From: an uncultured Solirubrobacterales bacterium | Lineage (GTDB): Bacteria; Actinomycetota; Thermoleophilia; Solirubrobacterales; 70-9 | NCBI GenBank assembly: GCA_937910825.1 | Contig: CALEMO010000223.1 | Location: 1 to 10,869 of the forward strand | DNA length: 10,869 nucleotides | Direction: 5' to 3' | In this document: positions 1 through 6,966 of the stretch, in pieces | Numbering within the stretch: the stretch's first letter is position 1 | Layout: each line of letters starts with the position of its first letter | The notes under the pieces: model-generated | Seen by the model: only the letters and a program-made list of their open reading frames with translations | The model's database searches: none | Told to the model about the DNA's origin: nothing | Program-made: the position numbers and the translations under genes

Positions 1-53
1 GTTGAGCCGATCGATCGATGATGAACATGCGGATTGCCAATCAGCATGAATGC

Positions 54-872
54 CTATTCCGGGCCAGCGGGCCGGATCTGGAGTTCCTGGTCGGGTGCCA
101 GGGCAAAGCGGGAAACCGCATCCCCCCGATTGATCGCGAGCGAAAGCGCCCCGGAAGAATCGGTGAAAAGAATCGGCTCGCCGGGGCCTACGTCGGCGAA
201 GGTCGAACCAAAAGGAACCCGGGCAAGTGACTTGCCTGCGCAGGCGATTTCGACTACCAGGCCATCCCTGAGGAAGGACTCGAGGATCAACCCGGGACCG
301 ATGTTCAGGGCGACATTCCCGTAGCGGTCGGCTCTCAGCACATGACCAGTCAAATGCCCGCCATCCAGCGATGCCACCGGCAAATCGATCCTGACCAGCC
401 CGCTGGCGTCGATCTCGACGCCGAGCTCGAGCGGATCAACCTCCCGGGTGAGCTCCGCGGCCACCGGGCTGAAGAGGTCACGGCCGTGAAACGTGCGGTG
501 GGTCGGGGTCAGGCGGGCCGGCGAGTTTGAAATTTCGAAAGCTCTCGAAGGGCCGCCGAGGCGCTGCGCCGCGGGGATTAGCAGGCCGTTGTCCGGCCCG
601 ACCAGGAAATGGTCTCCGGCGACCAGTGCGACTGCCCGGCGGTCGGTGCCGACTCCGGGGTCGACCACGGCAAGGTGCACCGCCGGCGACGAGTAGGCGA
701 CGAAAGAAGCGAGGGCGATCGATCCGGCCCGGACGTCACCGGCCGCGATCCCGTGGGTCACGTCGATCACCTTTACCTCCGGATCAGCTGAGTGGATCAC
801 GGCCCGGCAGACGCCGACGAATTCGTCTTCAAGACCGAAGTCGGTGAGGAAACTTACTGGCAGAGGGTTCAA
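54..872 (-). CDS. SAM hydrolase (DUF62 / SAM hydroxide adenosyltransferase family)
   Basis: This 272-residue protein matches the DUF62 family, whose characterised members split S-adenosylmethionine with water into adenosine and methionine. Visible family motifs are TDFG (10-13), DVTHGI (37-42), VVDPGVGT (69-76), VGPDNGLL (91-98), TFHGRDLFSP (127-136) and DRYGNVALN (182-190). The Asp-Arg-His triad described for the hydrolases fits D71, R78 and H129, with nearly the same spacing as in archaeal members. I see no extra loop of the kind that marks fluorinases, so a halogenase is unlikely. The start is a TTG whose last two bases form part of the TGA stop of cobA-hemD (TTGA, 4-base overlap). It places the conserved TDFG at residue 10, as expected, and implies translational coupling. 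No terminator is visible between its TAG stop and the window edge, so the operon may continue. The family call is strong; the physiological role is unknown. Confidence 0.9.
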   Translation of the reverse strand: MNPLPVSFLTDFGLEDEFVGVCRAVIHSADPEVKVIDVTHGIAAGDVRAGSIALASFVAYSSPAVHLAVVDPGVGTDRRAVALVAGDHFLVGPDNGLLIPAAQRLGGPSRAFEISNSPARLTPTHRTFHGRDLFSPVAAELTREVDPLELGVEIDASGLVRIDLPVASLDGGHLTGHVLRADRYGNVALNIGPGLILESFLRDGLVVEIACAGKSLARVPFGSTFADVGPGEPILFTDSSGALSLAINRGDAVSRFALAPDQELQIRPAGPE

Positions 873-2371
873 ATCTCGCCGATCAGGGCTTCGAGCAGAC
901 CATCCAGATCGTGTCGCTTAGCTTCAGCTGCAATTTCGAACCCTGCTTCCCGGGCGGCCTCCGAGGTAACCGGCCCGATCGAAATCACCCGCGCCCCATC
1001 CGGCAGGCCGTCTGGCAACGCCTCGGCAAGATTGCGCACGGTCGAGGCCGAGGTGAATGTGAACCAGTCTGCTTCCATCGCTGCCGCCAGGTCCCGCTGC
1101 TTCGGAGACGCCCGCACGGTGCGATACACCGGCAGAACGTCGACTTCGGCGCCACGTTCGCGCAAAGCTTCGGGCAGCACGTCCCGCGCCTCTTCAGCGC
1201 GGGCGATCAGTACACGCTTGCTTTCGACGTCAACCTTCTCAAGCTGCTCGACCAGGCTTTCGGCCACAAAGCGCTCGGGAATCAGGTCGGCCCTGATGCC
1301 ATGTTCAGCCAGTGCACGGGCGGTCCCGGGGCCAATCACGGCAACTTGTGCGCCGGCCAGGGCCCGGGCATCGAGCCTTCGCCTGGCGAGCGCCTCGAAA
1401 AGCAGGCTGGCTCCGTTGGGGCTGGTCAGGCAAATCAGGTCGTAGTCGTCGATCTCCGCGATAGCGTTCTCGACCGCTGCGCTTTCGATCAGCGGTTCGA
1501 TCCGGATCGCCGGAAGCTCGACCACATCGGCACCCAGCAGGCGCAGTCGCTTCGCGAATCCACTGGCCTGGGCGCGGGCCCGGGTGACCACCACTTTCCT
1601 GCCATGGAGCGGCCTGTCTTCGAACCACTTCAGTGATTCCCGGTACGAAGCGACCTCGCCGACCACGACCAGAGCCGGGGCCTTGATCTCTTTTTCGGCG
1701 ACGATGTCGGCGATCGTGGCGAGGGTGCCCGTCACGACTCGCTGGTTCGGAGTCGTTCCCTGCTGAATCGCTGCCGCGGGCTGATCAGCCGGGCGGCCGC
1801 CTTCGATCAGGGCGGCTGCGTTCTGGGCCAGGCGCTTGACGCCCATGTAGAAGACGAGGGTTCCGGGGAAAGCGGCCAGCGCCGGCCAGTCGAGGGCCGT
1901 CTCCGGCTTGCTCGGATCCTCGTGGCCGGTCACGAATGCCACTGCCGACGCGTCATCCCTGTGGGTCACGGGAATTCCCGCATATGCGGTAGCGGCGATT
2001 CCCGCAGTAATGCCGGGGACTACTTCGAAGTCGACTCCGGCGGCCCTCAGGCCTTCCGCCTCTTCTGCCCCACGGCCGAACAGATACGGATCGCCGCCCT
2101 TCAGGCGCACCACATTGAGGCCTTCTTTTCCGCTCTCTATAAGGCGCTCGATGATTTCTTCCTGCGGCACGCTCGGCACACCGGGCTGCTTTCCGACATA
2201 GACCAGCTCGGCACCGTCACGGGCACCGTGGAGGGCCGTCGGGGGGATCAGCCGGTCGTAGTAGATGACGTCGGCCATCGCAATCAGCTCAAGGGCACGC
2301 GCCGTCATCAGGCCGGGATCACCGGGGCCGGCGCCGACCAGATATACGCGGTTCTTACCTTCTTCGCTCAT
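869..2371 (-). CDS. cobA-hemD: Fused uroporphyrinogen-III C-methyltransferase / uroporphyrinogen-III synthase (CobA-HemD)
   Basis: This is a 500-residue two-domain protein. Residues about 7-245 are a SUMT (CobA) methyltransferase: VGAGPGDPGL (12-21), YDRL (38-41), GKQPG (60-64), RLKGGDPYLFGRG (89-101), VVPGITAGI (118-126) and PVTHR (134-138). Residues about 255-500 are a HemD synthase: GRKVVVTRARAQ (257-268), LTSPNG (315-320), VIGPGTARAL (345-354), LIARAEEARDVLPEAL (388-403), FTSASTVRNL (439-448) and ISIGPVTSEAAREAG (463-477). HemD closes and inverts ring D of hydroxymethylbilane to give uroporphyrinogen III. CobA then methylates it twice with SAM to precorrin-2, the branch towards siroheme and cobalamin. 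The ATG start lies seven bases after the hemC stop, with only a weak GAGAG before it. The fusion places the branch-point methyltransferase on the enzyme that makes its substrate. Heme synthesis still needs free uroporphyrinogen III from the same protein. Both domains look complete. Confidence 0.96.
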   Translation of the reverse strand: MSEEGKNRVYLVGAGPGDPGLMTARALELIAMADVIYYDRLIPPTALHGARDGAELVYVGKQPGVPSVPQEEIIERLIESGKEGLNVVRLKGGDPYLFGRGAEEAEGLRAAGVDFEVVPGITAGIAATAYAGIPVTHRDDASAVAFVTGHEDPSKPETALDWPALAAFPGTLVFYMGVKRLAQNAAALIEGGRPADQPAAAIQQGTTPNQRVVTGTLATIADIVAEKEIKAPALVVVGEVASYRESLKWFEDRPLHGRKVVVTRARAQASGFAKRLRLLGADVVELPAIRIEPLIESAAVENAIAEIDDYDLICLTSPNGASLLFEALARRRLDARALAGAQVAVIGPGTARALAEHGIRADLIPERFVAESLVEQLEKVDVESKRVLIARAEEARDVLPEALRERGAEVDVLPVYRTVRASPKQRDLAAAMEADWFTFTSASTVRNLAEALPDGLPDGARVISIGPVTSEAAREAGFEIAAEAKRHDLDGLLEALIGEI

Positions 2372-2378
2372 CGGGCTC

Positions 2379-3248
2379 TCAGGTTAAAGGAGCCGGCTGG
2401 GATGAGCGCTCGAGGATGTCCGCCGCACCGGCAAGGTTCATCCTGCGAGCCAGTTCCCGTCCGACTTCTTCTGGATGCGCCGGATCACCTTCGACCCGGT
2501 CCCGGACCCAATGAGATCCGTCGGCCAGGCCGACGAAGCCATCCACCAGCAGCCGCCCCTCAACATGCCGCGCGTGGATTCCGACCGGACTCGAACAGTC
2601 CGCGCCGAGGGCAACAACTGAAGCCCGCTCGGCCAGCAGCGCGGCCTCGGACGCAATGTCGTTGATCGCGCCAGCCTCCGCCTCCCGACCGGATTTCGAC
2701 TGCACGACCAGGCAACCCTGGCCCGCCGCCGGAGTCATCTCTTCCAGCGGGATCGCGAAGGCGGCCTCACTTTCCAGGCCCAGCCGCTTCAACCCGGCCA
2801 TCGCGAGCACGATGCCGTCGACCCTGCCTTCCTTGAGCTTCCGCAGCCTTGTATCGACATTGCCTCGAAGCTCCACCGGCCGAAGGTCGGGCCGGATCGC
2901 CAGAAGCTGGGCGCGGCGGCGCAGGCTGACCGTGCCGACCCGGGCACCCTGAGGCAACCCGGCGATGCTCTCACCGAGGCCGATCCATGCGTCCCGGGGG
3001 TCTTCGCGCTTCGGTACGCAAGCGATCGAAAGCCCTGGAGTCATCTGCCCGGGAAGATCCTTGGCCGAATGCACTCCGAGCTCGGCCTGGCCGCTGATCA
3101 GGGCAGTCTCCACCCCGCGCACGAATCGTTCCTTGTCACCCGGCGCGTCATCACCCGTCACTTCGACCAGATCCGCACCGCCAAGGGCATCGGCCACCTG
3201 GCCCGACTGGGTCAGCGCCAGCAAGCTGGACCGCGTTGCGATCCGCAA
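2379..3248 (-). CDS. hemC: Hydroxymethylbilane synthase (porphobilinogen deaminase)
   Basis: HemC is a cytosolic enzyme that polymerises four porphobilinogen molecules into hydroxymethylbilane on a covalent dipyrromethane cofactor. The 289-residue protein shows the N-terminal IATRSSLLALTQ (3-14), the catalytic aspartate motif HSAKDLP (60-66, D64), the substrate-binding region VGTVSLRRRAQL (104-115), LRGNVDTRL (127-135) and AAGQGCL (174-180). C218 in ALGADCSSPVG (213-223) is the expected cofactor-attachment cysteine. Length is slightly short of the roughly 310 residues usual for the family, mainly at the C terminus; no catalytic element is missing. The start is TTG, two bases after the hemA stop codon. 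It gives the canonical N terminus directly, and nothing upstream in frame fits better. The tight spacing with hemA upstream and cobA-hemD downstream indicates one transcript. Its product is the substrate of the HemD domain encoded next. Confidence 0.97.
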   Translation of the reverse strand: MRIATRSSLLALTQSGQVADALGGADLVEVTGDDAPGDKERFVRGVETALISGQAELGVHSAKDLPGQMTPGLSIACVPKREDPRDAWIGLGESIAGLPQGARVGTVSLRRRAQLLAIRPDLRPVELRGNVDTRLRKLKEGRVDGIVLAMAGLKRLGLESEAAFAIPLEEMTPAAGQGCLVVQSKSGREAEAGAINDIASEAALLAERASVVALGADCSSPVGIHARHVEGRLLVDGFVGLADGSHWVRDRVEGDPAHPEEVGRELARRMNLAGAADILERSSQPAPLT

Positions 3249-3250
3249 GC

Positions 3251-4585
3251 TCAGCCTGCTTCGGAATCGCGACGAATCGGCGTAACCGAAGCGTCGGCCG
3301 CGGAGTCCACCCTGGTATCGACGTCGAGGTCGAAAAGCTCACGCAGCGCATTGACGTTCTCGTAGGCTTCGTCCGAGCCAGCCGATTCTTTGAGCCGCCT
3401 GGTCGGCTCATGGAGCATGCGGCTGGCAATCGCCCTGGCCATCGTCTCCATGCGGCGACGGTCGACATCACTCAGGTTCTCCCAGCGATTTTCGTTCTCG
3501 GCGATTACCCGGCGGATGATCTCTTCCGATCTTTCCCGGAGGGCCACCACCGTCGGAACCACTTCCAGCGATGCGAGCCAGCGCTCGTAACGCTCCAGTT
3601 CCACTTCGATGATCCGGCCGGCCGGGCGGGCTTCCCCTTCGCGACCGTTCGTATTGCGTTCAACGATCTTCTGGATGTCCTCGACGTCGGACACGGTCAC
3701 TCCGTCGACTTCGCGACAGGCGGGGTCTATGTCCCGCGGCACGGCCAGGTCGACCAGGAACAGCGGACGCGATTCCCTGAGCTCCATGACTTTCTCGAGG
3801 TCATCCCGGTCGATCAGGTGATGCGGCGAATTGGTGGCCGAGATGACGATGTCGGCCTCGGTCAGCTTTGCCGGCATCTCGTCGATGCGTACGGCTTCTC
3901 CGCCGAAGCGCTGGGCAAGCCCGATCGCCCGGTCGAAGTGGCGGTTGGCGATGAAAACTGTTTCAGTGCCCCGGTTGACCAGCGCCCGAGCTACGAGTTC
4001 GGCGGTATCCCCGGCCCCGAGGACCAGGGCCTGGCTCTTGCTGATGTCACCGAGGGCATGTCGGGCGAGCTCGACCGAAACCGAAGCGACCGAAACCCCT
4101 TTTTCGCTGATCGCGGTCTCGTCGCGGACCCGTCCTCCGGCTGAAATTGCGCCACGGAAGAGCCGGTTGAGAATCGGCCCGGAGGCTCCTTCAACCAGCG
4201 AAAGTTCGTAGGCCCGTTTGATCTGGCCCTGGATCTCGGCTTCACCGATGATCATCGAATCGAGTCCCGCGGTGACTTGGTACAGGTGGCGTGCGGCATC
4301 AGTGGCGCGCAGCGAATAGAGGTGCCCGACCAATTCAGTGGGTCGGATCTCCGCCTCACGCGATAGCGCTGAAAGCGCCAGCGACTCGGCTTCAACCGAG
4401 TCATCGACAACGAGATAGAGCTCGGTCCGGTTGCAGGTGGAGACGACTGCGGCTTCCCGCACGCCACCGGTCTCGGTCAATCCGCCCATCACTCCAGCGG
4501 CTCGGCCTTCAGTCAGGGCCAGGCGTTCGCGCAGCTCGAGTGGGGCTGTCTTGTGGGACAGGCCCAGAACCAGAAGTTCAGACAC
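3251..4585 (-). CDS. hemA: Glutamyl-tRNA reductase
   Basis: HemA reduces glutamyl-tRNA(Glu) with NADPH to glutamate-1-semialdehyde, the first committed step of tetrapyrrole synthesis by the C5 pathway. The 444-residue protein has the N-terminal GLSHKTAPLELRERLA (8-23) and the catalytic cysteine C51 in STCNRTELY (49-57). It also has GLDSMIIGEAEIQGQ (107-121), the Rossmann-fold glycine motif VLGAGDTAE (188-196), and LFLVDLAVPRDIDP (275-288). The C terminus (about 330-420) is the helical dimerisation domain. The start is GTG, overlapping the end of the upstream ccmD-like gene by 8 bases, and it yields the canonical N terminus. There is no clear Shine-Dalgarno sequence, so translation probably depends on ribosomes finishing the upstream gene. 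Its presence shows that 5-aminolevulinate is made from Glu-tRNA rather than from glycine and succinyl-CoA. The partner aminomutase HemL is not in the window. Confidence 0.97.
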   Translation of the reverse strand: MSELLVLGLSHKTAPLELRERLALTEGRAAGVMGGLTETGGVREAAVVSTCNRTELYLVVDDSVEAESLALSALSREAEIRPTELVGHLYSLRATDAARHLYQVTAGLDSMIIGEAEIQGQIKRAYELSLVEGASGPILNRLFRGAISAGGRVRDETAISEKGVSVASVSVELARHALGDISKSQALVLGAGDTAELVARALVNRGTETVFIANRHFDRAIGLAQRFGGEAVRIDEMPAKLTEADIVISATNSPHHLIDRDDLEKVMELRESRPLFLVDLAVPRDIDPACREVDGVTVSDVEDIQKIVERNTNGREGEARPAGRIIEVELERYERWLASLEVVPTVVALRERSEEIIRRVIAENENRWENLSDVDRRRMETMARAIASRMLHEPTRRLKESAGSDEAYENVNALRELFDLDVDTRVDSAADASVTPIRRDSEAG

Positions 4586-4808
4586 GGCTTTGCCCGGCTT
4601 CCGGCTCGCCCGGCTGGTTCGCCACAGGCTGGCCCTCGGGGCTGAGCGCGCGGTCGGCAGTGACTTCGTCGGTTAACTCACCGATGTCGCGGCTGATCCG
4701 CTGGAATTTCAGGCCGAGAATCCCGATGTAGATCAGGATCATCAGCAGAAAGAAGATGTAGGCGCCCATCACGTAGGCGGTTGCGTCATCTGGAACTGAA
4801 TCGAACAC
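4578..4808 (-). CDS. CcmD-like small membrane protein
   Basis: This is a 76-residue protein with one clear membrane segment (about residues 12-33, rich in Ile, Leu, Tyr and Met). A short charged amphipathic stretch follows (34-50), then a hydrophilic Pro/Glu/Gln-rich tail. Size, topology and position right after ccmC fit CcmD, which holds the CcmABC complex together and helps release heme-loaded CcmE in other bacteria. CcmD proteins are poorly conserved, so the assignment rests mostly on position and topology. The start is GTG, with a good GGAGG about 11 bases upstream, inside the last codons of ccmC. An internal ATG at residue 14 is a less likely alternative because it would cut into the membrane segment. 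The gene overlaps hemA by 8 bases, physically joining the cytochrome-maturation block to the heme block. Confidence 0.72.
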   Translation of the reverse strand: MFDSVPDDATAYVMGAYIFFLLMILIYIGILGLKFQRISRDIGELTDEVTADRALSPEGQPVANQPGEPEAGQSRV

Positions 4809-4811
4809 TAG

Positions 4812-5546
4812 TTAGGAAACCTCCATGCTCGGGGCGATACGGCTGCCGACTGTTGAATTGCCGGAATCTGATTCCAATGCCCGCCTGAGCTTCGAAACCT
4901 GGCCCGAAGCGTGCTTGCCGGCCATCTCCACCTTCACCAAAAGCAGCCAGAGAAGGCCGATGCCGACCAGGCAGACCAGGAAAGTGAGAAGCATCGAATT
5001 GGGCAGACCGCCATCGGAAGTGGCGAAGACCCGGGGGTGGACGATGCTTTCTGCCATGCGCACAGCCATGAAATTGAGTGGTACGAAGGCGCCGGCTGTG
5101 ATCGCGAATACCGAGGCGTAGCGGGCCTGCCGGTCGCGGTCTTCGATCGCGTAGCGGAAGGGGTAGTAGGTGCAGTACATGAGGAAGACGATCAGGAAAC
5201 TGACCAGGGTCGGTTCCTCCCAGACCCACCAGTGACCCCATGAAGCCTTGGCCCAGATCGCGCCGGTAACCAGCACCGCGACACCGAAAACCACTGAAAG
5301 GTGGATGAAGATGTAGGAGCTGACGTCATGACGGCTGTCTCCGCTTCGCAGGTGCCTGATGCCCTCGACGCCACCAGCCATGAAACCGAGCAGGGCGACG
5401 ATCGCCAGCGGCACATGGAGGTAGAAGATTTTCTGTTTGAAGCCCTGGTCAGCATCCATCGGGGTCCAGAAAAAGGCCAGGCCAAAGCCGACGATCAGGA
5501 AAACGACCGTGGCTATCGAGAGGGCTTTGAGTCTTGTGGCCGACAT
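4812..5546 (-). CDS. ccmC: Cytochrome c maturation heme-handling protein CcmC (CcsA/CcmC family)
   Basis: This 244-residue integral membrane protein has about six membrane segments (roughly 8-28, 42-62, 78-98, 112-130, 146-163 and 184-206). The hallmark tryptophan-rich, heme-binding motif WGHWWVWEE lies at 103-111. H44 in YLHVP and H170 in IVHPR are in the right places to be the two axial heme ligands known for CcmC. In the system I pathway CcmC presents heme on the outer face of the membrane for attachment to CcmE. I chose the ATG at 5546. The open frame extends upstream to 5687, but that extension would overlap ccmB by 116 bases and adds a non-membrane leader unlike the family. With this start, 25 bases separate it from the ccmB stop. 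An unusual detail is Glu-Glu after the last Trp, where many CcmC proteins have Asp-Ala. CcsA of system II is a relative, but the CcmA/CcmB neighbours favour CcmC. Confidence 0.93.
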   Translation of the reverse strand: MSATRLKALSIATVVFLIVGFGLAFFWTPMDADQGFKQKIFYLHVPLAIVALLGFMAGGVEGIRHLRSGDSRHDVSSYIFIHLSVVFGVAVLVTGAIWAKASWGHWWVWEEPTLVSFLIVFLMYCTYYPFRYAIEDRDRQARYASVFAITAGAFVPLNFMAVRMAESIVHPRVFATSDGGLPNSMLLTFLVCLVGIGLLWLLLVKVEMAGKHASGQVSKLRRALESDSGNSTVGSRIAPSMEVS

Positions 5547-5571
5547 CTTGGTGCTGCCCCGGGCGCCTTTC

Positions 5572-6252
5572 TCAGTCCTCCAGCAAAAACTCGAAAACTG
5601 CGTATCCGACAAGGCAGAAGACCCCATCGTATAGACCGAGCACCAGCAGCCAAGTACCGAAACGGTCGTATGAAGGACCCGCTGCATCCAGAAGTGGCGC
5701 CGAAGCGCTGGTAGCGGCGATCATCAGGGGCACCACGAGTGGCAGCAGCAACAGGGGCACGAGCAGGTCCCGCGCCCTCGAGTTGACAGCCATCGACGAG
5801 ATCAGGGTGCCGAGAACACTGAAGCCGAGGTTCACCCCGACCAGGATCAGCAGCATCGGCACCAGGCCCGCCCAGTCCTGGAGGAAGAAGACGGCGAAAG
5901 TCGGTACGACGATCAGTTCCAGCACACAGAGGTAGATGAACAGGACGGCCGCCTTGGCGAGGTAGAGCGCCGTGCGGTCGATCGGTGCAAGCCGGATCGA
6001 GTCGAAACCTCCCTCCTCCTGTTCGGAGACGAAGATCCGGTTGATGCCGAGGATCGCCGCGAACAGCAGAGTGGTCCACAACACCCCGCCGGCCAGACTG
6101 CCGGAGAGCGTCGTCCGGTCCAGGCCGTAGCGGAAGATGATGAAAGTCGTGACCGCAAAGAGCACCATCGCGGGCAAGGAACGCATGGTGCGAAGTTCGG
6201 TCCGCAGGTCCTTGCCGAGGATGGCTGCGAACGCGACTCTGGTCGGGGTCAA
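5572..6252 (-). CDS. ccmB: Heme exporter / cytochrome c maturation ABC permease CcmB
   Basis: CcmB is the membrane subunit of the CcmABCD complex, which uses ATP to release the heme-CcmE adduct from CcmC. The 226-residue protein is strongly hydrophobic, with about six membrane segments (around 26-42, 54-72, 98-122, 129-153, 163-183 and 199-222). Between the second and third lies the family-type cytoplasmic loop with SEQEEGGFDSIRLAP (76-90), the counterpart of the Glu/Asp-rich loop in other CcmB proteins. The start is TTG, overlapping the ccmA stop codon as TTGA (4 bases), which indicates translational coupling of the ATPase to its permease. No other start nearby gives a better N terminus. The protein is about the usual length of 220 residues and looks intact. 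Confidence 0.92.
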   Translation of the reverse strand: MTPTRVAFAAILGKDLRTELRTMRSLPAMVLFAVTTFIIFRYGLDRTTLSGSLAGGVLWTTLLFAAILGINRIFVSEQEEGGFDSIRLAPIDRTALYLAKAAVLFIYLCVLELIVVPTFAVFFLQDWAGLVPMLLILVGVNLGFSVLGTLISSMAVNSRARDLLVPLLLLPLVVPLMIAATSASAPLLDAAGPSYDRFGTWLLVLGLYDGVFCLVGYAVFEFLLED

Positions 6253-6932
6253 ACCAGGGCCTCGATCCGGCCGCCGTGGTTGAGGCTGAGCACGAGATCG
6301 CTTTCCGCCCTCGCCCGTTCGGGTTCATGCGATACGAGAACGCGGGTAAGCCCGGTAGCCGGGCCGATCAGCTGCGCGGCCAGCTCGCGGCCCGCCGGGT
6401 CGAGGTTCGAGTCCGGTTCGTCCAGCAGGAGCAGCCCGGGTCGGTGAAGCACCGCGCGGCAGATCGCGATGCGCTGGCGCATGCCGGCCGAGTATTCGCT
6501 GACCCGTCGATCGGCACGTCGCCCCATCTCCAGCAGCTCTAGATCGTGCTCAATCCGCTCGCTGGCATCAGCCGGGGGAACGCCGTACAGCTTCGCCTGG
6601 AGTTCGAGGTTCTCACGACCGCTCAGGTCGCGGTAGAGCAGTGGCTCGTGCCCCAGGTAGCCGATTTGTCCACGCAGTTTCCAGCTGTTCCGCGGCAGGT
6701 CGCAGCCGAGCACCCGGACTTCACCCCGAGTCGGGCGAAGCAGGGCCGCGAGGATGCGCAGAAGGGTGCTCTTGCCGGATCCGTTGGGGCCGAGCACAGC
6801 AAGCGACCTGCCTTCGGCCAGGTCGAGATCCAGGCCATCAAGCGCCGGGCGGTCGCCATAGTCCCGGCCGAGGCCACGCAGCTGAATCGCCCGCGAGGGC
6901 TCTTGTCTCGTCCCCGAGGGGTCGGCGTCCAT
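6249..6932 (-). CDS. ccmA: Cytochrome c maturation ABC transporter ATPase CcmA
   Basis: This 227-residue single-domain ABC ATPase carries Walker A LGPNGSGKST (47-56), the signature YSAGMRQR (147-154), Walker B LLLLDEPDSNLD (167-178) and the H-loop histidine H202 in VLVSHEP (198-204). The Met-Arg after the signature Gly, in place of the usual Gly-Gln, is a divergence also found in many CcmA-like ATPases. The identification as CcmA rather than a generic ABC ATPase rests on the coupled ccmB and on ccmC beyond it. The start is ATG. An AGGAGG motif exists upstream, but its end is about 20 bases away, farther than normal, and an in-frame TGA 12 bases upstream of the ATG rules out an earlier start. 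The gene begins 34 bases after the stop of the unknown anchored protein. Confidence 0.93.
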   Translation of the reverse strand: MDADPSGTRQEPSRAIQLRGLGRDYGDRPALDGLDLDLAEGRSLAVLGPNGSGKSTLLRILAALLRPTRGEVRVLGCDLPRNSWKLRGQIGYLGHEPLLYRDLSGRENLELQAKLYGVPPADASERIEHDLELLEMGRRADRRVSEYSAGMRQRIAICRAVLHRPGLLLLDEPDSNLDPAGRELAAQLIGPATGLTRVLVSHEPERARAESDLVLSLNHGGRIEALV

Positions 6933-6966
6933 GGTCTGATTGTCTCAGGGATCCTCCTTGAACCGT

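Noticed and set aside
1..53. Possible start of a further minus-strand gene (an ATG at 47-45 opens a frame to the edge) and a small ATCG repeat at 9-20
   Set aside because: Only about 15 codons are visible with no recognisable motif, and other frames are open too. The short ATCG repeat is too small to mean anything by itself. No terminator hairpin with a T-run is seen here.
54..872. Fluorinase or chlorinase (related to the SAM hydrolase family)
   Set aside because: The VVDPGVGT motif and the Asp-Arg-His triad match the hydrolase group, there is no visible fluorinase-type loop insertion, and no organohalogen biosynthesis genes are nearby.
1922..2665. Plus-strand open frame of 247 codons across the cobA-hemD and hemC junction
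   Set aside because: It is antisense to two confident genes and has the composition of a shadow frame.
3236..4144. Plus-strand open frame of 302 codons opposite hemA
   Set aside because: It is the mirror frame of a clearly conserved gene and carries no motif of its own.
5547..5687. N-terminal extension of ccmC by 47 codons
   Set aside because: It would overlap ccmB by 116 bases and add a Cys/Ser-rich leader not seen in CcmC. The ATG at 5546 gives the normal protein.
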